A stretch of 64,000 nucleotides of DNA from Paenibacillus contaminans. GTDB taxonomy: Bacteria; Bacillota; Bacilli; Paenibacillales; NBRC-103111. Shown one piece after another: positions 52,649-61,284 of this stretch. The notes beneath the pieces were generated by a model. It had not been told where the DNA came from and searched no databases. It saw only the letters and a list, made by a program, of their open reading frames with translations. The stretch is taken from contig NZ_QMFB01000002.1 of the NCBI RefSeq assembly GCF_003285015.1, forward strand, positions 310,001 to 374,000, written 5' to 3'. The translations under genes were made by a program, and so were the position numbers. Numbering within the stretch: position 1 is the stretch's first letter; the number at the start of each line of letters is the position of its first letter.

Positions 52649-54154
52649 ATGAACGACAACCACCCGCATCCTCATCGAAAGCATCGGACAGAGAACGAAA
52701 GACCAATCAAAGGCAGCGAGCAGGAGCAAACGCATCTCCCGGATGAGAACAGCGGGGCGATTAGCCGCAGGAAGCTGCTTGCTTCTCTCGGAGCAGCCGG
52801 ACTTGCTCTGGCCGCCGGCGGAGCGCTCCCCTTCGGAACGGAAACGGCTGAAGCCGCTCCCACGATTACCGTGTACAACGTGAGGGACTATGGGGCAGCG
52901 GGAGACGGTATGACGGACGATACGAATGCGATCAATCAGGCGATAGCTGCCGCTTATTCGGCGGGCGGCGGCGTCGTGTACATTCCGCAGGGCGTCTATC
53001 TCGTCGATCCTTCTCCAGGCAACGGCATTGTGCTCAAAAAGGGAATATGGCTGCTTGGCGCAGGGGAGGATGTTTCGGTGTTTACCGCCAAGCCGACCGG
53101 AGGGAGCGTCATTCGCCGCGATTTTAACCCATCCGGACCGAACGACTATTTGCAGGATCTGTTTATCGGCCATTTGGCGATCGTGCTGAATCACCCGGCT
53201 GCGGCATCGCCAAGCAATTACGTGCAAATCGGCTTCGATTTTCGCAACATTACGCGCAGCACCCTTTTCGAATGTTATGTCGGGAACTACATTCGCGGCG
53301 GGGTAAGCAAAACAGAAGGGGTCTGGGAGGATATGGCGCAGGGTTACGGCATCGTCTTCGGCAATGTATCGTCCGGCTCAGCCGCTTATGCCGGAGGCGA
53401 AGTAAATACGGCCGTTCGCTGTGCGGTATGGGGCGCAAAAAAAGCGATCGTTCTCGATGATTCCTCCTTGTCGCCGACTTCAGCGGCCCATGCGACTACC
53501 GTGCAAAACTGCGACGTGCAAATATGCGAGCTCGGCATCGGCTCGGAATCACGCTACACCGCTGGGCTGACATTCGAAAACAATATCGTGCAGACGGTCA
53601 TTCGCGCGAGAGGAAGCAGCAGCGCAACCTGTTGCTATCGCATCGACGGTTATGGCTCTAAGGCAGAAGGCGGATATATTGAGGCTACAACGGCGGATCA
53701 TGTGATCTATTTAGGCGGCAATTCTACACGTAATTGGGTAGAGCTCGGATACTATTCCTCAAACGGAGCCATTACCGATCTTGGGACAAATAACCGGATT
53801 CAATACTTGAACGAGTCGGACGGGCGGTTAATCGATTCGTTTAACCGTACCGCCCGCAGCAAAGCGTGGGTCACGTTCAACAGCGGCGGCACCATCCAAG
53901 GGGGAAGCGGAGTTGCGAGCGTTACGCGCATCGGTGCGGGCGATTTCCAGATCAACTGGTCGGTCGCTTATCCTACAGCTAGCTATGCTGTATCCTTCTC
54001 CAACAATGTTGACGCCTCCGGCAATGCGGGCCTGGTTACCGTCAGAAGCCAATCCGCCTCGAACGTACGTATCCATACCTACAAAATCTTAAACGGCGGG
54101 GCTGTCACGCAGATCGATTTCCAAGCGGTAACCGTAATCGCGGAATTATTCTGA
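52649..54154 (+). CDS. Tat-exported pectate-lyase-superfamily protein
   Basis: A 501-residue secreted protein. A polar, His/Glu-rich N-terminus of about 38 residues precedes a twin-arginine signal (SRRKLLASLGAAGLALAAGGALP). The pectate lyase 3 start motif (YNVRDYGAAGDGMTDDTNAINQAIAAA) and beta-helix coils follow (to about residue 385). The C-terminal 100 residues form a separate domain (RSKAWVTFNSGGTIQGGSGV... YKILNGGAVTQIDFQAVTVIAEL) like tail-spike or gp-type receptor-binding ends. GGAGG precedes the ATG. It is divergent from the transporter, suggesting an extracellular enzyme for its substrate. Confidence 0.82.
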   Translation: MNDNHPHPHRKHRTENERPIKGSEQEQTHLPDENSGAISRRKLLASLGAAGLALAAGGALPFGTETAEAAPTITVYNVRDYGAAGDGMTDDTNAINQAIAAAYSAGGGVVYIPQGVYLVDPSPGNGIVLKKGIWLLGAGEDVSVFTAKPTGGSVIRRDFNPSGPNDYLQDLFIGHLAIVLNHPAAASPSNYVQIGFDFRNITRSTLFECYVGNYIRGGVSKTEGVWEDMAQGYGIVFGNVSSGSAAYAGGEVNTAVRCAVWGAKKAIVLDDSSLSPTSAAHATTVQNCDVQICELGIGSESRYTAGLTFENNIVQTVIRARGSSSATCCYRIDGYGSKAEGGYIEATTADHVIYLGGNSTRNWVELGYYSSNGAITDLGTNNRIQYLNESDGRLIDSFNRTARSKAWVTFNSGGTIQGGSGVASVTRIGAGDFQINWSVAYPTASYAVSFSNNVDASGNAGLVTVRSQSASNVRIHTYKILNGGAVTQIDFQAVTVIAELF

Positions 54155-54197
54155 TAGAAGGCCGTTGTCCTTAACCCATTCAGCCTGCAAGAAAATA

Positions 54198-54236
54198 GCC
54201 CTCCATTTTTGCGCTTGCGCAAAACGGGGGGCGTTT
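54198..54236 (+). terminator. Terminator after the beta-helix gene
   Basis: GCCCTCCATTTTTGCGC and GCGCAAAACGGGGGGC form a long stem with a two-base loop, followed by GTTTTG. Confidence 0.8.
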
Positions 54237-54348
54237 TGATCAGAGTTAATATAAAAACTTCGAAACATAAACGGATCGCAGCAAATGGGGGACCTACGAT
54301 TCCCATTCGCCAAGCGAGTAAAATTCACCGGACAACAAGCAAACCGCT

Positions 54349-55296
54349 TTAAGGCTCGATATTACCCGGCAAGCATTGAAATTCAAGCGAACGCTTTAAG
54401 TAATCGCTGAAGGTTTCCAGCTCGTATTCCTGTACTAGCTGCTGGACCGTTAGCGACTCCGATTCGCTCGATATTTGGACCGCTCCGACATAACCCGGCT
54501 CGACAATGCGCACCTGTTCCCCATACTTCTCTTTCATGGCGGTGAGTTTTTCCCAATGACCGTTGAGGTGGCAGAGCACGTAATCCAAATTGACCTTTTC
54601 CGTGAAGCTGTCAAAATAGTTCGTATTCGTCCGGAGCACTTGACCGAGCGGGGAAATGAGCTGACTCGGGTAGGACTGGCTGATCGCGCTGACGAAAAAC
54701 GATCCGCATGAATACGCCCAGTACTGCTGCATCAGCCCGCCATGATACATGGAGACGAAAACGAGCAAATCCGGCTTTGCCTTCACGTACATTTCCCTCA
54801 AACGGTCGAAATTCAGATCGAAGCAAATGACGAATGCCACCGTTCCGAAATCGCACTGCAAAACCGGCGCGTCTTTGCCGCCTAATACCCCATCGACCGA
54901 AATTTCGATATCGACCGGATGATTCTTGTTATAGATCCCGACGATCTCTCCGTCTCTGCCGATCAATTCCACCGAATTCCGCCAGGTTCCGTCTTCAACC
55001 TGCCGCAGACGAGGATAAGCGATGTAACAGCTGTGCTTTTTGGCCGTTTCGCGCATCATCGTCAAAATGGAGTCCCCGCGGCATGCGTAAAACGCTTTGA
55101 GCCGTTCCCCCGTGAAACTGCGCGGCATATCGCACACCTCGGGAAGCACGATCAGATCGGGGCGGTCGGGCAAAACCCGGCTCAGCTTGCCGCGCAAATG
55201 CTCCTTCATTGCTTCAACGGCCTCGCGCATATCCAGACTCGGGTCGATTTCCTTGTAGTCGCAGCCGATCGAGCTGATTTTCGCAAATCTCGACAT
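54349..55296 (-). CDS. Carbon-nitrogen hydrolase (nitrilase superfamily)
   Basis: A 315-residue protein with the Glu-Lys-Cys triad of the superfamily: Glu in LIVLPEVCDM, Lys in IYNKNHPVDIE and Cys in FVICFDLNFDRLRE. It would hydrolyse an amide or carbamoyl group; the substrate is unknown. GAAGGAGG precedes the ATG at 55296, while the longer frame to 55365 lies upstream. It follows the SLH-anchored DUF4838 gene in the same direction after 183 bases. It is the second amide-cleaving enzyme in the glycan region, after the amidase at 43698. Confidence 0.88.
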   Translation of the reverse strand: MSRFAKISSIGCDYKEIDPSLDMREAVEAMKEHLRGKLSRVLPDRPDLIVLPEVCDMPRSFTGERLKAFYACRGDSILTMMRETAKKHSCYIAYPRLRQVEDGTWRNSVELIGRDGEIVGIYNKNHPVDIEISVDGVLGGKDAPVLQCDFGTVAFVICFDLNFDRLREMYVKAKPDLLVFVSMYHGGLMQQYWAYSCGSFFVSAISQSYPSQLISPLGQVLRTNTNYFDSFTEKVNLDYVLCHLNGHWEKLTAMKEKYGEQVRIVEPGYVGAVQISSESESLTVQQLVQEYELETFSDYLKRSLEFQCLPGNIEP

Positions 55297-55479
55297 GAAA
55301 ATTCCTCCTTCGAAACGTTCCCGGTTCAGTCCCATTCCCAAACTCGGAGGGCGTCCCTTCGTCAACCATGCCGGACACCCTCCATTTCCATCTTAATACC
55401 GCGTGTTAATAAAAACTACTCTTTTCAAGAAATGCGAAGGTTGGATGAGTCCGAATAAAGGGATCGGTTTAAATCCCCT

Positions 55480-58400
55480 CTAGTACTGATATATCTCCAC
55501 ATCGTCAACATAAATCGTGCTTTCCGCAGGCAGTCCTTCAACAAGCACGACAAGCTGCGCGTAATCAATTTCGAAGCCGTTTACGGTCTCCGGTATTTCG
55601 CCAAAAAGATCAATCGCTTCCCAGCCTTCACCTGCATAGTCCGCCAAACGCTTGGATTCGGAGCGTAAGGCGAAGAAAACGGTCGTCTCGTTTTTCAGGC
55701 GGTAGTGGAAAATCAATTGGAGCGTGCCGTTCGCCGTCACTGTATTTTCCGGTACTTTAAAGAAAAGCCTTCCCGCGAGCGGCCCGGGTTTGGTCGTCAA
55801 ATTTTGCAAGACGCCCCCCATGCTGCCGCCGCCTGCAAGCTGAATGCCTACACCGGCTTGACCGGAATACACATGCTCCGTAACGGTGCTCTGCTTCGCG
55901 ACGGTGAGCCATTCCGCCCAACCATTCGGCAGCTGATTCGTTGCCGTTTCAAATGAACCGTTCACGGTAAGGGAAGGCGGCCCGGCAAGGACCTTCTCCA
56001 GCGTCTGGGCGATTTGCTTCGTTCTTGGATCCGCGCTTTCCGTATAGCCATGAAGCCTGTCGCTAATCGGCCCTCCTGAAGGCTCATGCCGTTTTACGTA
56101 ATCGACTATATTCCAGAATTGACCGGCAAGATTCGGGGTCCCGCTCCACGTAAGCCCGAAAATGCGCGGGTCGAGGGGATGCAGCAGAACAGGATCGTTC
56201 TTAAAGGATTCAAGCAGCTGTATGCGTTTCTCGGTCCACTCGCTTCCGGCATCTTCATCGCTGAATAGCTGCTCGATCGCTAGGTTAATATCCCCGCCCG
56301 AGCCGGAATTTGCTTTGGAATACATATAACTGACGGCCGAGGCCTCGTAGTATTCGAATGCCCGCAGTAACAGCGAGGCACGCGCTTTTTGCTTATCCGT
56401 CACGGCCTTGGCCAGCGCCGACTCCAGCAGCTGCCTGCTGACCGTCATATCCTCCATGGTGACTAAATCGAGATAGATCGGGTCGGAGAACATTAAATAG
56501 ATGCTATTTTTATACTTCTGGAACCATGCCGAGTTCGGGATACGTTGTGTCCAAAACTCCTCCCAATGCGCATAATATGCGGCCAAATCGGGCGCAGCTT
56601 CCGGACCTACCGCTCTTTCGTACCATTCCTGCAGGAGCGTATCGACATCCTGATCCGGATTCCATTGCAGCTTGGCGGACAGCCATGCTTTCGGACCTTC
56701 TCCCCAGTTCGGGTAAATTTCCGCGTACTGCACCGATACGCCCATTTGCTTCGCTTTCGCGTAGTTGTCCGCCATAAGATGAGGATAAATCCGCGGTACG
56801 GCATATGGGGTTCCATAAATGTAATCGTACCATCCCGTGCTCGTTGCAACCTCGCTCCACTGTTCCATCAACTGATCGTCAGCCGCTTCCACCTGCGGAT
56901 CGAGCCAAGCCATCCGGTCTTTCGTCAGAACGGGCACGACGCGTGGATTCAGCGCGAATGACGGAGGATCGATGACATTCTCATAGGCCAGCACGCCGAA
57001 CCATTTGTTAGGAAACACCTCTAATACTTCTTCGGCCACCTGGTTAACCCAGTTGTAGTAAATGTCCGACATGTCGTGAAACCCTTTGGAATTGACTTTC
57101 CCCGTATACATCGGGTGATTCGGGTTCTCTTCGCAGAAGCCGCCCGAATCGTTCACGCCGAGCGAATAGCTGACTTGATCCGGGTTGTCCGTGAAAAACT
57201 TGACGATCGTCTTCACGGCTTCCGTCACCGTAGCGGGCTCGGAGAAGCAAGGCTGCCATCCGGAAATATCCTGGGCTGACGGAATGAACCTTTGTCCGTT
57301 AATGATCGGATAAAACTCCGGATTGCTCGTTCCGTATTTCGCTCCCGGAAACATCAAATACATATTGTGATAGGCGTTAAAACGCCAAGGCAGACGATTT
57401 TCCCGCGCCCATTCAAACTGAACGGGACCTGTTTGATTGGTAGGCATCGTCATCGGACTTAAGATCCTGGACATAAAAGCCGGCTCCTGTTTTACTGTCC
57501 CGCCGGGCACTAGAATCGAGGACTTTTGCGGAACATCCGCTCCATCCGGTCCCGGCAGCAGCCAGCGTACCCCGACGTAACGCTCGATAAACTCATATAC
57601 GCCGTGTTCCGTCCCTGCAGATGTTTTCCCGGCAATCGCCATTCCGCCGTTACCAGCTTCGATAATAAAGCCTTCATCGTCCATCGACGGCAAAGCGCTT
57701 CGCGAGCTCGCACTTAACTGAGCGGTGATGCCTACATAGATAGGCAATTTATCGCTTATGTTACTGCTCATCCATGCGAACTCATCCATGATCGGCAGCC
57801 TCGCTCCGGTTGATTGCTCCACATAGCCGGCAATTTTGGCGGCGGCTTGTATAACACGCAAATCGGCATTGGCGGCGTGCACGATGACCGCTTGGCCGGT
57901 ACCTTCATTTACAACCGCATAGGTTGTCGGCTCAGGTGTCGGTGTTGCTGTAGGTGTTGATGTCGGCGTCGATGTCGGTGTCGGTGTAGTCGTTGGTGTC
58001 ACTGTCGGTGTAGGCGTCGACGACGTTGATTCCGACGCCGGCGATGCTGTCGACACGGGCAGCTGTACGGTACCCGACTGCTCAAGCTTAGCCGGCGGCT
58101 TCACGAACGAAGATTGCTTCGCCTTCGTTCCCAAGATGGCAAAAAGAATAGAGCCTGCTCCCGTCGTCTTAATTGCGGCTTCCAATTCAAGCCGGGTGAT
58201 GACGGCTCCTTCCCCGATATTGGCGATTACGCCTAACGCACTCTCGTATACACGAAGCTGCTTAATGGCCCCCTTCATAAAATCGACGGTAACACCGCCG
58301 GCGTAAACGCTTACAGTTTGGAAAGAGCCGAGCAGCTTCACGATCGATCCGTCAGGCAGCTCCTCGCCGATCACAACCTCGGCAAATCCGCTTCCTTCCA

Positions 58401-59379
58401 ATATTGCCGGAGTCAGAAGCGTAACGGAGGACAGCATGCTCGTACCCGACGCATGGATGCGCACTGTGTTGTTTTTGTTGTTCACAACCACGGTAAGAAG
58501 AATGGAGTCGACTGCATGAACGCTGTTGGCCCCTCCGCCCTCTATGATCGTTTTTCCCTTTACCGTAACGTTGTTCAACGTCACGTCCCCTTCGCCGATC
58601 CCTTCGCCCAGCAGCAAGTCGCCGTTAATATGCATGTTCTGCAAAGTGACGCCCGGCACGGCTACAACCACATTTTTGCCAACTGACTGCATGCCTGCGG
58701 CAGGACCATATGTACCGGGCTTGTCGTAAACATCCTGTCCCCTGGCAGCTTTAGCGCGGTTTGCGATAACAACGGCTTCCGCGAGGCTGATCGGGTTTTT
58801 CGGCCTGAAGGAACGGTCTTCGTACCCGCTCATCACGTTCGCAGCGACGATCGCGTCGACCCCGTCCATGCTCCACGAAGCGATTTCGCCGGCATCCTTG
58901 AAACTTCTCGCGCCGCCTCCGCCGGAAGGTGCAGCCAGTTGAACGATCCGGTTCAGCATAACGGCCGCTTCTTCGCGGCTGACCTGCTTATCGATACCGA
59001 TTGTGAGGTCTTCATAGCCCCGGATATAGGCAGCCTTGACAGCTCGGGCCGCTTCCGTATACGCCAAGTCGCCCGCTTGCAAATCCTTGAAATCGATGGA
59101 CGCTTCTTCCGTAAAGCCGAAGGAGCGGTTGACGATTGCCATAAATTCGCCTCTCGTAATCGTACGGTCAGGCAGAATCGAGCCGGAACCATCTCCTTGA
59201 ATGACCCCATTGTCAATCGCTTGAAGCAGCTCCTCGCTCGCCCAATGCCCGGCAATTTCCTCGTAGCTTCCGTTCGTTTTCGCCGGATTTGCAGCGGCGG
59301 CATTCCCCGCAGCCGTACTGAACAGCATGCAGATCATCAGCAGCAGCGGTATGAATCTTTGACGTTTGAAACCTGCCAT
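55480..59379 (-). CDS. SLH-anchored extracellular DUF4838 glycosidase-like protein
   Basis: A 1299-residue secreted protein. Signal peptide (residues 1-30); three S-layer-homology repeats, about 39-85, 95-145 and 155-210 (AGHWASEELLQAIDNGVI, AARAVKAAYIRGYED, VDAIVAANVMSGYED), which hold it on secondary cell-wall polymer; a beta-strand repeat region (about 230-430, VVVAVPGVTLQNMHINGDLLLGEG); and a Thr/Pro linker (about 443-488). Then comes an alpha-glucuronidase N-like domain plus DUF4838 (about 490-1130, ERYVGVRWLLPGPDG, YSLGVNDSGGFCEENP, FGVLAYENV, WYDYIYGTPYAVPR) and a C-terminal carbohydrate-binding-like beta module (VNGSFETA to the end). GGAGG precedes the ATG at 59379. The 61285 gene encodes a cytoplasmic paralogue. 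Function: probable surface attack on a uronic-acid-bearing glycan, inferred. Confidence 0.85.
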   Translation of the reverse strand: MAGFKRQRFIPLLLMICMLFSTAAGNAAAANPAKTNGSYEEIAGHWASEELLQAIDNGVIQGDGSGSILPDRTITRGEFMAIVNRSFGFTEEASIDFKDLQAGDLAYTEAARAVKAAYIRGYEDLTIGIDKQVSREEAAVMLNRIVQLAAPSGGGGARSFKDAGEIASWSMDGVDAIVAANVMSGYEDRSFRPKNPISLAEAVVIANRAKAARGQDVYDKPGTYGPAAGMQSVGKNVVVAVPGVTLQNMHINGDLLLGEGIGEGDVTLNNVTVKGKTIIEGGGANSVHAVDSILLTVVVNNKNNTVRIHASGTSMLSSVTLLTPAILEGSGFAEVVIGEELPDGSIVKLLGSFQTVSVYAGGVTVDFMKGAIKQLRVYESALGVIANIGEGAVITRLELEAAIKTTGAGSILFAILGTKAKQSSFVKPPAKLEQSGTVQLPVSTASPASESTSSTPTPTVTPTTTPTPTSTPTSTPTATPTPEPTTYAVVNEGTGQAVIVHAANADLRVIQAAAKIAGYVEQSTGARLPIMDEFAWMSSNISDKLPIYVGITAQLSASSRSALPSMDDEGFIIEAGNGGMAIAGKTSAGTEHGVYEFIERYVGVRWLLPGPDGADVPQKSSILVPGGTVKQEPAFMSRILSPMTMPTNQTGPVQFEWARENRLPWRFNAYHNMYLMFPGAKYGTSNPEFYPIINGQRFIPSAQDISGWQPCFSEPATVTEAVKTIVKFFTDNPDQVSYSLGVNDSGGFCEENPNHPMYTGKVNSKGFHDMSDIYYNWVNQVAEEVLEVFPNKWFGVLAYENVIDPPSFALNPRVVPVLTKDRMAWLDPQVEAADDQLMEQWSEVATSTGWYDYIYGTPYAVPRIYPHLMADNYAKAKQMGVSVQYAEIYPNWGEGPKAWLSAKLQWNPDQDVDTLLQEWYERAVGPEAAPDLAAYYAHWEEFWTQRIPNSAWFQKYKNSIYLMFSDPIYLDLVTMEDMTVSRQLLESALAKAVTDKQKARASLLLRAFEYYEASAVSYMYSKANSGSGGDINLAIEQLFSDEDAGSEWTEKRIQLLESFKNDPVLLHPLDPRIFGLTWSGTPNLAGQFWNIVDYVKRHEPSGGPISDRLHGYTESADPRTKQIAQTLEKVLAGPPSLTVNGSFETATNQLPNGWAEWLTVAKQSTVTEHVYSGQAGVGIQLAGGGSMGGVLQNLTTKPGPLAGRLFFKVPENTVTANGTLQLIFHYRLKNETTVFFALRSESKRLADYAGEGWEAIDLFGEIPETVNGFEIDYAQLVVLVEGLPAESTIYVDDVEIYQY
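57940..58035. repeat. Low-complexity coding repeat (Thr/Pro linker)
   Basis: Short units of GGTGT(C/A)GGTGT type encode alternating TPTPTST residues between the SLH-bearing half and the DUF4838 half of the protein. Confidence 0.8.
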
Positions 59380-59527
59380 TCTTTCACCTCCATGTTTTTT
59401 GAACCGCATTCCGGACGGCTGTCGCCGAATAAGCGGCCTGGGTTCATCATAGAAACCGGAGACACCGAACGCCATATGCCATTTTGCATAACGTGTTCCA
59501 TTTTGCATGACATGAAAAATGGAATAC

Positions 59528-59605
59528 GAGGATAAACGGCTTCGCCGTCCTGAACGCTTTCGAAGAAAGCGACTTCGTAAGCATAAACTGGGACGCGCGC
59601 GTTTT
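59528..59605 (+). repeat. Dispersed structured repeat, family I, copy B
   Basis: Nearly identical to copy C and copy A. It has second stem CGTCC/GGACG and the CGCTTTC/GAAAGCG hairpin; its right edge (CGCGTTTTGA) departs from the CGTTTACC of A and C. A hairpin CCGCC-TTGC-GGCGG with flanking AAAA/CTTT follows at 59608-59631 and may be a terminator. Confidence 0.8.
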
Positions 59606-59716
59606 GAGAAAACCGCCTTGCGGCGGCTTTCGTGTTCGATATACGTTAGTACTTTGACATTTACCGGTCTTCCAACCGGTATTCATACCGCTTGCTCCTC
59701 CTCACTCGTCGCTTGC

Positions 59717-59930
59717 ATGCGCTGCAGTCCGATTTTGCCCACTTGGAATCGAGTACGGCTTCCTTTCCCCGCCTGTAGTCCGAAAACGCCTGCTTGCAGC
59801 GGGTATTTTGCTTGGCATACCGGCGAATCCGTTCTCCAAGTCGGCAAAATCGGACTCCAGCGTGAGGCGAACATCAATTCCTTCCTCCAAGCAGAAGATT
59901 TCGGACTACAGCATATCGAGGAGCCTTAAT
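59717..59930. repeat. Dispersed inverted-repeat element, family II, copy 2
   Basis: Arms at 59720-59747 and 59835-59862 match at 26 of 28 positions when one is reverse-complemented. Inner sub-repeats TGTAGTCCGAAAACG and TTCGGACTACAGCAT correspond to those of copy 1 at 36250-36445. Confidence 0.85.
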
Positions 59931-59938
59931 GGCAGCGT

Positions 59939-60018
59939 AAGGATAAACGGCTTCGCCGTCCTAAACGCTTTCGAAGAAAGCGACTTCGTAAACATAAGCT
60001 GGGACGCGCGCGTTTACC
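59939..60018 (+). repeat. Dispersed structured repeat, family I, copy C
   Basis: The most complete copy: outer arms GGATAAACG and CGTTTACC, second stem CGTCC/GGACG, and the CGCTTTC-GAA-GAAAGCG hairpin. It lies in the 830-base gap between the SLH protein gene and the acetyl esterase gene, where no gene is supported. Confidence 0.85.
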
Positions 60019-60039
60019 GTTGATATATAAGCATTTAAA

Positions 60040-60081
60040 GATAAACGTCTACATCATCCTATAAGGACAGGCACGTTTATC
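60040..60081. repeat. Short inverted repeat related to family I
   Basis: Perfect nine-base arms GATAAACGT and ACGTTTATC enclose CATCCTATAAGGACAG, which has its own TCCTATAAGGA palindrome. The outer arm matches that of family I. Confidence 0.55.
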
Positions 60082-60209
60082 GCTTGTTAGACGAAACGTA
60101 TGCGCTGATATTTTGAGTAACGCCTATAAGTTGAAGCAATCTAACGATAGTCGTTCACAGATGGCGACTTACATCCCCATAGCTGAAGCAAGGGGCTTTA
60201 CGCCGCAAC

Positions 60210-61169
60210 TTACAAACCAAGCATAAACTGCACCGTCTTGTCCCCGAAGCCCGGCAAAATCTCATGCCCGTAGTCCGGGTAAAGCTCCAGCGTTTTAGGC
60301 GCCGTAATCTTATTGAACGGAGCGAATTGCGTGGACGGCGGGCAGACGGTATCCATCAGTCCTACGCCCATCATCGTTTCTCCTCGTATTCGCCCTGCCA
60401 GATGCTGGACGTCGATATAGCCGAGCTTCGTGAAAATTTCTTTTTCTCTTGCATGTTGAGGATCGTGATGCCGGAAGAATAGCTTAAGCTCCTCGTAAGC
60501 ATCCTTCGCCAAATCCATTTCGTACACTCTTTGATAGTCGCTAAGGAACGGAACCATTAACGCAAGCCGTTTAATCCTCGGCTCCAGCGCCGCACAGGCC
60601 AGCGTCAGCCCGCCGCCTTGCGACACGCCCATTGCCCCGACCCGATCCGGGTCCACCTCCGGCAAATTCATTACGATACCGGCCAATTGAGCCGTATCCA
60701 GGAAAATATGGCGAAACAACAGGTTATCCGGGTGATCGTCCAAGCCGCGTATAATATGCCCTTTCTGGGTTGTCCCTTTCACGCCTCCGGTATCCTCGGA
60801 TAATCCGCCCTGCCCCCTGCAATCCATCGCCACAACCGAGAACCCCAAAAGCGCATAAATCAATTTATCCGACCAGTCCCCGGCATTTACGGAATAACCG
60901 TGAAACTGCACGATGGCCGGGTGAGGCTCCGCCACATGCTTAGGCCGGACATATTTGGCGTGGATGCGCGCTCCGCGAACGCCTGTAAAATATAAATCGA
61001 AGCATTCGGCAAAAGGAACCTGAAATTCGCTTTTCACGAGCTCAAGCTGTCCGTCCGTCGCCTTCATTTCCGCTAAAGCACGTTCCCAATAAGAATCAAA
61101 GTCGTCCGGACGCGGATTCGTTCCTTCATACTTCTTCAAGCTTTCCAAAGGCATATCGATCAATGGCAT
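60210..61169 (-). CDS. Acetyl xylan esterase / cephalosporin-C deacetylase (CE7)
   Basis: A 319-residue alpha/beta hydrolase of carbohydrate esterase family 7. The nucleophile is in GAMGVSQGGGL, the oxyanion region RGQGGLSED, the Asp in VGLMDTVCPPST and the His in YPDYGHEILPG. The N-terminal LESLKKYEGTNPRPDDFDSYW is the usual start. No signal peptide, so it de-acetylates imported oligosaccharides in the cytoplasm. The ATG at 61169 follows AGAGG by ten bases. It sits between the two DUF4838 genes, 115 bases after the cytoplasmic one, in the same direction. Confidence 0.93.
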   Translation of the reverse strand: MPLIDMPLESLKKYEGTNPRPDDFDSYWERALAEMKATDGQLELVKSEFQVPFAECFDLYFTGVRGARIHAKYVRPKHVAEPHPAIVQFHGYSVNAGDWSDKLIYALLGFSVVAMDCRGQGGLSEDTGGVKGTTQKGHIIRGLDDHPDNLLFRHIFLDTAQLAGIVMNLPEVDPDRVGAMGVSQGGGLTLACAALEPRIKRLALMVPFLSDYQRVYEMDLAKDAYEELKLFFRHHDPQHAREKEIFTKLGYIDVQHLAGRIRGETMMGVGLMDTVCPPSTQFAPFNKITAPKTLELYPDYGHEILPGFGDKTVQFMLGL

Positions 61170-61284
61170 TTCATCTCTTCCTCTCAACGAATCTGATTAT
61201 TGCACCGCCCGAAGCTCTCAGCGGCTGCGCTTTGCAGGATGACGGCGGCCTGCCGCATCCGGTCGCTTCCGACCGCTTTCCCCG

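Noticed and set aside
59519..60023. Open frames across the 59.5-60.0 kb gap
   Set aside because: They are translations of repeat families I and II.
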